This document shows, one piece after another, positions 53,845 to 63,357 of a DNA stretch of 64,000 nt. Under the pieces are notes generated by a model. The model searched no databases. It was not told where the DNA came from and saw only the letters and a list, made by a program, of their open reading frames with translations. The translations under genes were made by a program, and so were the position numbers. The DNA lies in NCBI GenBank assembly GCA_030512335.1, contig JAULSU010000003.1, forward strand, positions 5,208,001-5,272,000. Direction: 5' to 3'. Each line of letters starts with the position of its first letter. Position 1 is the first letter of the stretch. The DNA comes from Immersiella caudata. Lineage: Eukaryota; Ascomycota; Sordariomycetes; Sordariales; Lasiosphaeriaceae.

Positions 53845-55279
53845 GTTGTTCGGCGAGCAGGGGTGAGAACGGGAACTGTGTGGAATCTCGTAACGGGATG
53901 CCACAAGAAAGGTGCCCTGCCCCGGAAACTGTGGGAAGGTCTGAGGGCTCGTTTATAACCTCCCGACGTTGCTCTGCGAGAGGTCGAGCGAGGGTGGCAA
54001 GGGTCATCATGAATGTTCCCTCGACCCGGTGTGTTGCCACCCACCGATAGTTTAATATCACCACAAGCGCCAGGGGTGGTTCTTGGATTGACCTGGATCC
54101 CGGGAATGTGGTGGACGCATACAATTTATTCCGTTGATCTTGGTGTTATTTTTAGCACTCGCCAACAGCATCCCAGTGCTTGGCTCGGCTGTAGCGAGTT
54201 GTCCATGGTGGCGGGTATTATGGCCCGGAAGGCGCTCGGTGGAATTCTGATATGACAATCACATTGTCGTCTATGATGAACCAGTCAAGTTTACTGTCTA
54301 GTTGCGGGAATGTAACCCCCGCGCTAGTCATGAGCATCTGCTGCGTTCTTGATGCGCTCGTATCGGCCAAGCTCAGGGTTCGCAGAGGGTCGGTCTAGAT
54401 CGTCCTCGGGACAGGAAGCGAGATCGGAACAATCGGACGCCGACCTCTGCGGCTGATGGCGGCCATGTGCCTGAGGGCCTGGCTTGTCGGCCCCACGCCG
54501 GCACCGCTGTCACCCACTGCGATAGCGGTTGCAAGTCATAATAGAAGGATAGCGGCAACACTGTGCAGGCGTTCTGAAAAACATCTCTTGAGGCGTCACA
54601 AAGAATGCAATCATGCCAAGGAACGAGACAGATGTTCGCCCACGAAAGGGAGCTCCAATGCTGGCCACAGACGGCAGTGCAAGCTCCTTCCCAGGAACCG
54701 CGGACTCGAATTCTGCTCGGTCCCGGGCGAAATTCGCTGCTCTCGTGTCCCCTGGCCCAACAAGCGTGCCTGCCAGCAGATGCCAGCGGATTTCCGGCAC
54801 ATCCTCCTCTTCCCCCCCACAAAGCTGTTTTGCGGACACCTACCTTTGGGGCTCGCCGACCTCATCCCTCGTGCCGCCACAAGTTTCGTCATCCAACCTG
54901 CGCCTCTCCGTGAGCCACAACGTCCAGAGAAGAGCAACGGCTGTTTGAGCTGCTCTGTCCGCTTTCGCCGCGCCTTCCTGCGGTTGGCCTTCGTCTCGCT
55001 GGACCCACAGCTTCGCGCTGACGGCAGGTTTCGTCCCTGCGTCTTATTCTTTCAAGGTGTTGGTCAGTTCGTGGCCTTCACTTTTTCTTTTTCACCGGCT
55101 TGACGCGGGTTTCCTGCCTGTTTGGACTCTCGTCTCCCAGACTTCGGGCAGGATTGGCCACACCTCTGTCAACCCACGCCCCTCCCAACAGCCAACCTGC
55201 GGCAGATATTTCTCGAGTCCAGTCGAGGCAAGTACCCTTAGCGAACTCCTTCCCCACCGATGACCGCTCTGTCTCAGAA
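53845..55279. other. Gene-poor stretch
   Basis: Long ORFs in several frames on both strands (for instance 54456-55103) are characteristic of high GC without coding evidence. No motif is recognised. The 3' part may include the decayed N-terminus of the alpha-kinase relic. Confidence 0.45.
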
Positions 55280-56045
55280 TCTGACAGACGCGGTTCCAGT
55301 CAAAAGCCATCATGAAACTGGTATGCACTCAGTGAGCACCCCCCTTTGCGGTGGGAAGTTTTCTCAATGTCGCTATTGGGAGATATGTTCGTGGTGATCT
55401 AAGCGGAAAAGACGCAGTCTGCAGATGGCTCCGACCAGGAGTCGTTTCCGACGAGGACAGCTTCTTCGAAGCGATCATCAAAGCCACCCACAAAGCAGCG
55501 GAGATCGTTGGCAGGTTTAACGACTTGAACGTAATCCCCTAGACGATAACGGTGGAGATCCTGGAAGAGCGTTTCTCGGAAGAGGATCCAGACGACGAGG
55601 ACTGGTCCTTTGGTGGGGTGACGTTCCTGCGGGAGTTATTCATCAAGGGTTACCGAAAGTTCAACAGCAACACGGGTTGGACAACAACAGGACGCATGAC
55701 GTAGGCGATGCAGGCGTTGAGTCACTACAGCTACCATGTTACCGATGGGCAATTTCTCCTTTGCGACCTTCAAGGCGGCATATTCAGTAACCGAATCGTT
55801 CCTTCGAGCCCCGTCGTCATGTCAAGCAGCGGCGAATTCGGGATCGCTGATCTCGGTGTTGAAGGGATCAAAAACTTCGCCAATTACCATGTCTGTGGTA
55901 GGGATTGTCGTTCGAACCGGATGTTGCCGGCGCGTCGAGTTCGGTCGGTCTACCCTATGGAAAGCACAGTGAGACTGCGCGAGTCAGTGACCTCTGACAC
56001 CAGCGAAGCCAATGGCGCCGATGGCAGGACCGTGGAGGCCGACTG
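55280..56045 (+). pseudogene. Alpha-kinase relic
   Basis: One frame reads GSFLNVAIGRYVRGDLSG, then KAAEIVGRFNDLNVIP, a TAG at 55540-55542, TITVEILEERFSEED, a stretch RELFIKGYRKFNSNTGWTTT, a TAG at 55702-55704, and MQALSHYSYHVTDGQFLLCD then LQGG with FGIADLGVEGIKNFANYHVC. This is the alpha-kinase (MHCK/EF2K) pattern, including the metal-ligand-like QALSHYSYH and LCDLQGG segments. In the ATP-binding part the expected Lys of the CxxK motif reads as Arg (AVCRWLR). Both stops lie in one continuous frame and fit CAG-to-TAG change. There is no good start codon. It is an inactivated, 5'-truncated kinase gene. Confidence 0.65.
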
Positions 56046-56458
56046 AGGACGCTGCACACGACGTCAGAGTCAACGACGGGGCACGCACCAAGACAAAGAG
56101 GAGGATGCGACGGCGTCGTAATAATTTTGGCGGGCCCAGACCCAAGCTGATCTCAATCTTTCCAGAGAGGGACCGATTGGCGAGAGAGAAAGAGGAGAGG
56201 GAGAATGCCCCGCCGCACGAACCCGGAGCAAGATCAGCGGGACAACTTTGCTTGTCAGTGGCATCAATTCAGGGGAGCCGGCGCTTCTAGCTGGAGCAAG
56301 TAAAGACGCGGGTCGGGAGCGGAAGATGGGTAGCTGCAATTTTGAGATGGAATCTTGGCTCGAGTAAATGAGAATGCTCGCAATTAATGGTAGGGGACGC
56401 ATATGTTGCAGCGTCATGAATATGGGTAGTAGCAGTCACCTAATCATACAAGTTCTTC
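56046..56458. other. Intergenic region between convergent genes
   Basis: No gene is recognised. Confidence 0.5.
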
Positions 56459-57520
56459 CTACCTCGCCGTGCCCGCGGGCGGTGACCCGTCCACTTCCTT
56501 CGCCAATGGACTTGGCGTCCTCGGCGCATTCGGCGTTGCCGGCCTCCCCGGCGTCAACCTCCCCGTTGGAGTCACTGGTCTACCCGTTGGGGTCACCGGC
56601 CTACCCGCCACAGGCGTCACCGCTCTCCCGACATCCGGCCCCGGCCCTGCTCCCATCCCAGTGAGACTACTCCTCGGCGCCATCTCAATGGCTGCCCCCT
56701 CGGGCCTCTTCTCCGCTGTCTTCCACCCGCCCATGCCCAGCTCGGGCGAACTACCTCCCGTGCCCAACCCTACTCCCTCTCCTCCGCTTCCATCCTCGAG
56801 CTCCTTTTCTTCTTGGTCATATTGCTTGTTCTTCTTGAGGATCATTATCACCGACCCAGCCACGATGGCAATGATGCCCACACCCGCGGCGAGACCGATG
56901 CCGACTTTGGCGGCGGTGGAGAGGACTTGGCTGGTGTCGCCGCGCTGGGCGCCGGGGACATTGCCGACGACGTCGGCGGCTGCGGTGGGTGGGCCGCTTG
57001 GAGCGGATGTGGGAACTGTGTTGGTCGGGGTGGTGAAGGTCGTGTTGGAGGAGACGGTTGCGGCGGTTATGCGGGGCGCAGATGTTGTGAGGGTGTTGGA
57101 GACGGAGGAAGAGGAGGTTGTGGTGGGTGGCTGGGTTGTTGATGAGGTTGTCGGGGGCGTGGTGGAGGTGGAAGTCGTAGTTACGGCATTGAAGGTGAAG
57201 GCGAAGGAGATGGCGTTGGCAGAAATGCCATCCGAAACCACGATAGCGTAGGCATTTCGCTGGGGGACGTCGGCGGGGGTCCAGATGAAGGAGGTGCCGT
57301 CGACGCTGGTGGCGATGGCTTGGAGCTCGAAGAGGGTGTCGCCGTTGTCGCCACCGTAGAGGTCGATGCGGACGGGACCGGCGGCTTCGGCCCAGGTGAT
57401 GGTGAAGGGAACGCCGATTTGGAGGTTGTATTCGGTGTTGGTTAATATCACGGCGAGTGATGTGTGGATGAGCAAGAGCAACACCAAGAACGGCGACCGC
57501 AGCCTTGGGAGGAGCCCCAT
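56459..57520 (-). CDS. Kre9/Knh1-like Ser/Thr-rich membrane protein
   Basis: A 353-aa frame from ATG 57520; the frame extends 22 codons upstream but the signal peptide (MGLLPRLRSPFLVLLLLIHT, cleaved after SLA) fixes the start. Residues 25-115 have the Kre9/Knh1-like N-terminal fold: TEYNLQIGVPFTITWAEAAG, VRIDLYGGDNGDTLFELQAI, FIWTPADVPQRNAYAIVVSD. A Ser/Thr-rich linker (about 120-190) is presumably O-glycosylated. The membrane helix VGIGLAAGVGIIAIVAGSVI is followed by KKNKQ and a ~130-residue cytosolic tail with repeated PVTP/GRP units (GRPVTPTGRPVTPTGRLTPG). Kre9-like proteins act in cell-wall beta-glucan assembly in yeast; here the single membrane pass and tail suggest a surface sensor instead. 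No intron is needed. Confidence 0.75.
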   Translation of the reverse strand: MGLLPRLRSPFLVLLLLIHTSLAVILTNTEYNLQIGVPFTITWAEAAGPVRIDLYGGDNGDTLFELQAIATSVDGTSFIWTPADVPQRNAYAIVVSDGISANAISFAFTFNAVTTTSTSTTPPTTSSTTQPPTTTSSSSVSNTLTTSAPRITAATVSSNTTFTTPTNTVPTSAPSGPPTAAADVVGNVPGAQRGDTSQVLSTAAKVGIGLAAGVGIIAIVAGSVIMILKKNKQYDQEEKELEDGSGGEGVGLGTGGSSPELGMGGWKTAEKRPEGAAIEMAPRSSLTGMGAGPGPDVGRAVTPVAGRPVTPTGRPVTPTGRLTPGRPATPNAPRTPSPLAKEVDGSPPAGTAR

Positions 57521-59058
57521 GGCGGGCGATCGGATCTGATCTGATCGTGGGAGATCAAATCGAGGTCGCGTCGACGACGGGAACAACGGCGACGAGGAGG
57601 GTTTTGTTAGGGGGGGGGGCGTCGCGCAAGCACAACGGCGTTGCGGGCTTTATCAACGGCACTGGCGCGAACGGCTGCTTGCTGCTGGTGCTTCGCACTG
57701 CAGACTGAGACGGAAACCCCCCCGGTCACCCCTGCACCCCTGCACAAGCGTGGCCGGTCGCAGCAAGTCGCAGGCAATATTGCATCTGTGGCTTGCTGGG
57801 AATGGTATCATTGGTCAAGACGGCATCTTGGCCCGTCCCCTCGACCGGCCTCAGCCGCAAGGTCCTCGCAAAGTGTCCCAGAGTGCTCCCAAATCGCCCC
57901 CTCCTTAATTTACCCCCGCCTCCCCGCCATCCATTGACGGCCGCCCACGACCACCGTTCTGTGGTCTTGACGCTCGCCTCGGCCCGGCGTATCGTGTGCA
58001 GGTCGGTGGCGGAAAAACCTCGACCACCATCGGCTTTCGGGCTTTGCGTCCTTGGCTTTTATGCTAAAAGGGTGCATTCGCACTCAGAGTCACCTGTTGC
58101 ACACGACGGGGTTGGGTTCGGGGACTTCCGTTGACTCAGAAACCCAGCCATTCACGGCGCAAAGAGAGTGCTGACGGGTGCTGACAAGCGAGCTCAACTG
58201 CCGGAGAACCTGGAACGCCGAACGCCAAGCCGCTGCGAACCATGGCACAGTCGTGTTTGCTTTGGCCTCTGTTGCAGCGATCCTGGGAGGGGGGCACGTG
58301 AGGCTCAACGCTGCCGTCGCGGGAGACGCGTTTCATCGTGAGAGCGTGTTGTTGTTTTTTTCTAGAAAGGGGGTTCCGTTTAGGGGTTCCAGGGCGAATG
58401 CATGCGACGGGGGGCGGTTCCGGGTTTGGTTTCATGGCGGGGGCGGTTCTTTCTTCGCGGCGTCCCAGCGGCGGGAAAAAAGGTGCGATTTACCCAGGCG
58501 ATCAGGCGATCCTTGGCCCGTGCTGATGAGGGGCTCCGTGGGACTGGGACGACGGCTGTATATCGCGGAGGAAGAAATTGATTGAGGATTTGTCAATGCT
58601 GTGTTTGGGATTCCGAAAGCTGGCAGCCCGGTCTTTGACGAAGGGATTGGTCTTGGGAGAGCCGTGAGCCGAGACGTCAATTTCAGCGCCCATGCGCCCA
58701 TGCGCCCATGCGCCGAAAGAGCGCAACCGCGCACGCCAGATCGTGGCGTCAACGGGCGGCAGCTGTGACACGGCGATAAATGACCACCGTCGCGTCAAAC
58801 GGTAGGGCTACGCAGTGCGAAGGCTCGAACTGTTCGACCAGACATTCTTAGTGTCTAAAATTAGAGTGCAAGTCAATTGTTTTGTATTTTCTAGAGTTGC
58901 GCAACCCATTCAAGTTCCATGCCAAGATGCCGCTTTGGGGTGATGTCAATTGTGCCAGTGCTGAGTCACGTGCTTGGTATTCCCCATCTTGATGTTGATG
59001 TGACGGGGAGCCGAAACTACTTGGGGGGTATTTTGGACTTTCACTTTCAACCAACCAA
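57521..59058. other. Gene-poor stretch
   Basis: Contains the promoter of the Kre9-like gene and, at 58686-58714, an 8-bp tandem array (GCGCCCAT, 3.6 copies). No gene is recognised in the remaining sequence. Confidence 0.5.
58686..58714. repeat. 8-bp tandem repeat
   Basis: GCGCCCAT occurs three times plus a five-base partial copy. Confidence 0.85.
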
Positions 59059-59130
59059 GGCTCTGTGGTGTAGTGGTAGCATACTTGCTTTGGGTGCAAG
59101 TGGTCCCAGGTTCAAGCCCTGGCTGAGCCC
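59059..59130 (+). tRNA. tRNA-Pro (anticodon TGG)
   Basis: A 72-nt cloverleaf: acceptor GGCTCTG pairs with CTGAGCC (one T-T mismatch), D arm GGTGTAGTGGTAGCAT, anticodon stem CTTGC/GCAAG around the loop TTTGGGT with anticodon TGG, T arm CCAGG-TTCAAGC-CCTGG. No intron. A run of T (59132-59137) directly follows and serves as the Pol III terminator. A-box and B-box promoters lie in the D and T arms. Confidence 0.9.
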
Positions 59131-59131
59131 G

Positions 59132-59137
59132 ATTTTT
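59132..59137 (+). terminator. Pol III terminator of tRNA-Pro
   Basis: Six T residues start two bases after the tRNA discriminator base. Confidence 0.6.
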
Positions 59138-60247
59138 TGCTAGCGGACTCCACTCCGACGACATGAGTGGATTGTCAGGCCCCGAAGTTCTGCAGAACTG
59201 GAAAGGGGGACAGTGGGCCCCTCCTGATTCAAAGCCGTTGCTTTTTGATCATTTGCTTCTTCGTGTCACTTTTAATGAGTTCAGGCCCGATGTGAGGATA
59301 ACACCACATTAGTGTCTCAGAAAAAGACGAGACGATTCAGGGGCTGACATGCTCAACTGCGCCTCTCACTCAGCGGGTCGAGCGTCGGAAGTTGTATGTC
59401 GGGCAGGCAGTGAAGTCAAATTCCGTGAATCGTATTTTAGTATTTAGTTCCGTCAAGACTTCCAGCGGGATAACGAACTTGCCAAGATATCCTCGGCGAG
59501 AGAGCCCTGCTGTGGCCATTATCTAGACGCTGCGCCGGCAGTGCCCTTACCTCCAAAACGTGGAGCTTTCTTATATATTCGTCATGCACAATCGACTGCC
59601 ACGGTTAGAAGCCATCTGCAATGCATAGGGGGTATGAGACGGTGCATGTGGGTAGGGGATGTTCTGCGGGAAGGGGGTGATGGAACACAACATGTCAGTA
59701 CCAGTATTGGAAAGGGGGCGGGCTTTTTGTCTGCTCATCGCCGATTTGAACTGAATACAGAATCTTTGCTCATAGTTTGCGGCAATGAGGAAGGCGGCCA
59801 TTTGCTTGGGGACACTGAGGAGACCCACTTCATCATGCCGGCCGGGAGTGGGTACACGGGGGTTTCATCGGTCGGCCGGAGCCGGAAAGTGGGTCTTCTC
59901 CGACCTCCGCTGCTTGCGGCCGAGCCGAGTTCAGGGGCAACCTGCACCGTCACCAGAACGGCGACGGAGAGAAGGGGTCATATTTTGGATGTTCTCGTGT
60001 CATAAAACGACCATAGAAGCAGTTGGTCTGTTTGCCTGCAGCTGCCCTACAGAACATGTCGGCCACGAAAAACGCTGCTGTTACACAACATGAATGAGGC
60101 CTACCACAACAAACGCGGACAGTCCCACCTCGACTCGTTTTGTTCCCGACTCTAGTCCCAGACTTCGTGATGCCCCTACGCTTGTGTTAGCATGCAAAGA
60201 AAGCCCGCGCTCTCGCCCAAGCAGACACCTCTTTTGAATCTTCTGTC
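59138..60247. other. Intergenic region
   Basis: No gene is recognised. A 154-aa ORF here lacks any motif. The promoter of the 3CxxC gene lies at its right end. Confidence 0.45.
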
Positions 60248-61431
60248 ATGGAACCCCCGACAAGCGAGAAGCAGCCGCTGCCATGTCCCGATTGGGTTCT
60301 CTCCTCTCTCTGCAACGTTCAGTAAGCAAACGCATTCCCACTATCAGAGTTTTCCTCCCCAACCGCCACTGGCCACTAACACTGTCCAGTATTGCAAGGG
60401 ATCGACCCTGGTTTGGGCAGGATTACACCCCTTTCCCTTCTATTCTCGCATGCGGCCTGCGTGTTGAAGGCGTCGGGTCGGTCGAGCTTCCCACCAAGCA
60501 TTATCCCAAGGGAAAGGGTCGGAGAAACCAAGGCACCCTCCACCTGTCCAACGTTCTTCACGTTCCTGAAGCCGCTTGCAACTTCCTGGGGGCTCCCCTT
60601 GTCTTCCAGTACGCCCTCGAGATGGACTGGAAGGACCCGTCGCGCTCCTTTATTCGTGACCAGATGGGCACGCCGTTGGCCTCCTTTCGATATGCGTCTG
60701 ATGGCAAACAGTTTGCGATTCATCTCAGCGGCCCCCTAGTCGGTCCAAAGGTCGGACCGCTGACACTCAGCGCCCCGGATAGATACGATATTCGAGCAAT
60801 CTGGCCTGATGCTGAACAATACAGATGGATTGCCTACAAGACATTTGTCGACGCCCAAGTTGCCACTATTCACGAGCCTACAGCACCTAACCCTGGGCTC
60901 GAGTACCCGCAATACGAATCTGCTCAAGGGCAAGGCCTGATCGAGGGGTTCTCCCATGCTGTAACACTGGAAGAACACGAAACGAGAGACCGCTTCATGT
61001 TCCCACAGCTCGACGAAGCAGTCCAGCTCGCCGTGGACGACGCAATCCCTTCGCTCTGGTTCAACCACGAGAACGACGAAGACGACGAAGGTGACAAGGA
61101 TCACCCCACCTCATTGATGGGTGACTTTGTGTGCACCAATCGCAGCTGTCCTAAACCCGGTTGGAGCAGCAAGAAAGTTTCGGTTTGGATCCGTCTCTGG
61201 AATCACCCTCGTCCCGGGGGATACAACGCCGTGGTGTACAACCAGCGCTGCAGCTCATGTAACTGTCTGGGTACTTTGGCCCTTGATGAGCAATCTTATG
61301 TCGACCGCGTCTCCTATCGGCTGCGCAAGTGGGCGGGTGCGGTGGTGACTGCGCCATTGTGTTCCGGATTCAGTAGGGGACCACATGTGGAGGAGTTGTG
61401 CGAGGGCTGTAAACATGGGCATTGTGTCTAG
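60248..61431 (+). CDS. 3CxxC zinc-finger protein with retropepsin-like N-terminus
   Basis: Two exons (60248-60321 and 60390-61431) total 1116 nt, 371 aa; the 68-nt intron has GTAAGC, CACTAAC and CAG. Splicing joins MEPPTSEKQPLPCPDWVLSS with HIARDRPWFGQDYTPF, in place of a 382-aa single-exon reading from 60283. The N-terminal part (WFGQDYTPFPS.., RVEGVGSVELPT, GTLHLSNVLHVPEAACNFLG) is the protease/pre-integrase-like segment seen in many fungal proteins derived from Ty1/copia-type polyproteins. The C-terminal part is a 3CxxC-type zinc finger: FVCTNRSCPKPGWSSKKVSV, YNQRCSSCNCLGTLALDEQS, YVDRVSYRLRKWAG and ELCEGCKHGHCV. Between them an acidic region (ENDEDDEGDKDHP) links the two. Zinc-dependent nucleic-acid or protein binding is likely; function unknown. 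Confidence 0.75.
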
Positions 61432-61695
61432 CAGAGGCCTCGGGAGGAGGACTGAAGGCCGAACAAGTATCAAAGTTTGACAAGAACGAAAGAAAACGCA
61501 GGGAAGAAGTAGGAGAAGAGAGTGCGCTGCTTGGATGGCCATAAAGAATTATAATGAGATATACGGAAGCATATACCACTGCAATGATTCACATCCCTGC
61601 GGATGGTGAGAGGTTTGGGGATTTTACCCCTGAGTCAGCTCTGGATTTTGACTTCATGGACTGCAAGCCACGAATAGACCCCTCAGTCAGCATGG

Positions 61696-62557
61696 CTACC
61701 CCTCTTCCAATTTACTCAGACGGTTCCTCAGATCCCGAATCATGCTGTCCCTCACCTCCTCAAACCTCTCCAAATCATCTTTCTCCACGGCCAGCAGCAC
61801 ATCGTGAAGCTTGATAGCATCGCGACACCACGTGCCACTGCAGCAGTCGAGATCACCCTCCAGCTTCGCATACATAGCCACGAGTTGCGAGTTTTTTTTC
61901 ACCGCCCTCCCCCAACCATCGCTTTTCAAGAACTTCTGCATCCTCCCTCTCCAAACCTTCGATACAAAACTCCTTAACATTACGCAGTAACCCAAGTCAC
62001 GTACGTAAAACACCCGCACACGCTCCCCAACTCCTATCATCCAAGCCCCTGTTTCTGTAGTCGATTTATTATCTATCATCCCAATGAATGGAATCGTCTT
62101 CATTGTAGCAGCCATAGTCGCACTCCAGACCCAGATAGTCAATCGACGGCAGCGACAGCGCTTGAATCTCCTTGACCACATCGCGCACATGCTCGCGGAT
62201 GATTTCGAGCCGGTGATCCTTGGTGTATCTCACATGTATCTGAAATCGTCGCAGGTACGGCAACGCCGTTCTTCCGCCAAATTTCCCGTATTGATCCAGG
62301 CCTTCGTCGTAAAAGACCCAAGCGCTACCGTGCGGCCCCCACGTATTTTCAACGTCGAATTGGAAGGTATTGTCGCCGTAGAGAATGGACATGCCCTCGT
62401 TGTGAACTTGGCGCTTGGGACAAAGAAGCTGGGAGCCCAGTTTGTAGCGATCAGCCGGGATGATTCTCAGGCGACAGATAAATAGGAGTCGATAAATCAT
62501 GTTTCGGATTTCTGGAGGGAAGGAGAGGAAGCATAAAGGTGTCATGGTGGCGGCCAT
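61696..62557 (-). pseudogene. F-box/2EXR-like protein, frameshifted
   Basis: From ATG 62557 one frame reads SFPPEIRNMIYRLLFI (F-box/2EXR-type start), then CPKRQVHNEGMSILYGDNTF, LPYLRRFQIHVRYTKDHRLE and EIQALSLPSIDYLGLECDY, and meets tandem stops at about 62069. A second frame continues from the same point (TTETGAWMIGVGERVRVFYV) through VWRGRMQKFLKSDGWGRAVK and a helical C-terminus (VLLAVEKDDLERFEEVRDSM) to 61696. One extra base around 62075-62082 (a GATA duplication is visible) would join them. No splice donor fits. It is either a frameshifted gene or carries a sequence error. Confidence 0.5.
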
Positions 62558-63357
62558 CCTTGCACGTCGAGTTGAGGTGGAAGGACTGATAAGAAGGCCA
62601 AGGTTGAGGGCACAAGAGTTGTGAGAGGGGCGTCATTTAAATACCCGCTCAAAGACTTCTCACATGGTTTGGGGCTGGCTGAAGGAACCCTTGTGGGGCT
62701 GGAAAGCATGTCTGCAAGCCCACCGAAAAGGTTGGAACCGGCTTATTGACACCTTGAAAGACATCAAAGTATCTCTGCAAGCCCATGCCGCAAGCCATGC
62801 CTGGGAGCAAAAGTGTAGACCACATGCCCAGGTACAGTCACTTGTGAAAGGGGCTCGCTGCCCTGTGCAGGAACGTCTTACCCAGACCTACAAAGAGCTC
62901 CGACAGAGGCCGCAATGCATCAACTGCATTGCCCAAGGCTTTGTTTACATTTTAAAATGCCAAAAGGGGATCTAAACGGCCATTTTCAGCATCAGTGGGC
63001 GACCATTGACATGGGGCGAAGGCCCAGGTCAACGCAGAAAGGGGCCGTCTGCTCCTCGCCAAACACGTTACCTGGGTCTGCAATGGCCTCCCGCGATGTC
63101 AAAGCGGCATTAAATACATTTGGAAGAGCCTTACTTACATATCAAAATGCCTAGAATATACTTTCAAAGGGCTACTGACATTGTGAAAGGCCTTGTCAAC
63201 ATGGCGAGAGGCCTTAAAAGCAGTGCATTGGGGTTCAATTTGACAAGGTACCGACGCCCCCGGCGCTGGCCAAACGGCCACTTTCTTTCAGCCAAAGCCG
63301 TCAAACTGATCCGGACACGCTACCCTTTGAAGCAAGCCAAGGCATCCGAGTCAAAAC
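62558..63357. other. Gene-poor stretch with repeat patch
   Basis: Apart from a long, motif-free ORF at 62664-62975 and the 21-bp repeat array, nothing is recognised. Confidence 0.45.
63079..63225 (+). repeat. Seven 21-bp tandem units (heptad-encoding)
   Basis: Seven consecutive 21-bp units share the core AAAGGCCTT at a fixed position, for instance TGAAAGGCCTTGTCAACATG and TTCAAAGGGCTACTGACATT. In one frame they encode heptads such as KGLLTL*, KALSTWR and KCLEYTF, interrupted by a TGA. Confidence 0.7.

Noticed and set aside
54373..55103. Several long ORFs in four frames
   Set aside because: High GC gives long open frames on both strands; none carries a motif or splice support.
58919..59164. 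Short ORFs across 59.0-59.1 kb
   Set aside because: They overlap the tRNA-Pro gene on both strands.
59541..60005. A 154-aa plus-strand ORF
   Set aside because: No motif, matched by antisense ORFs of similar length, and no start context.
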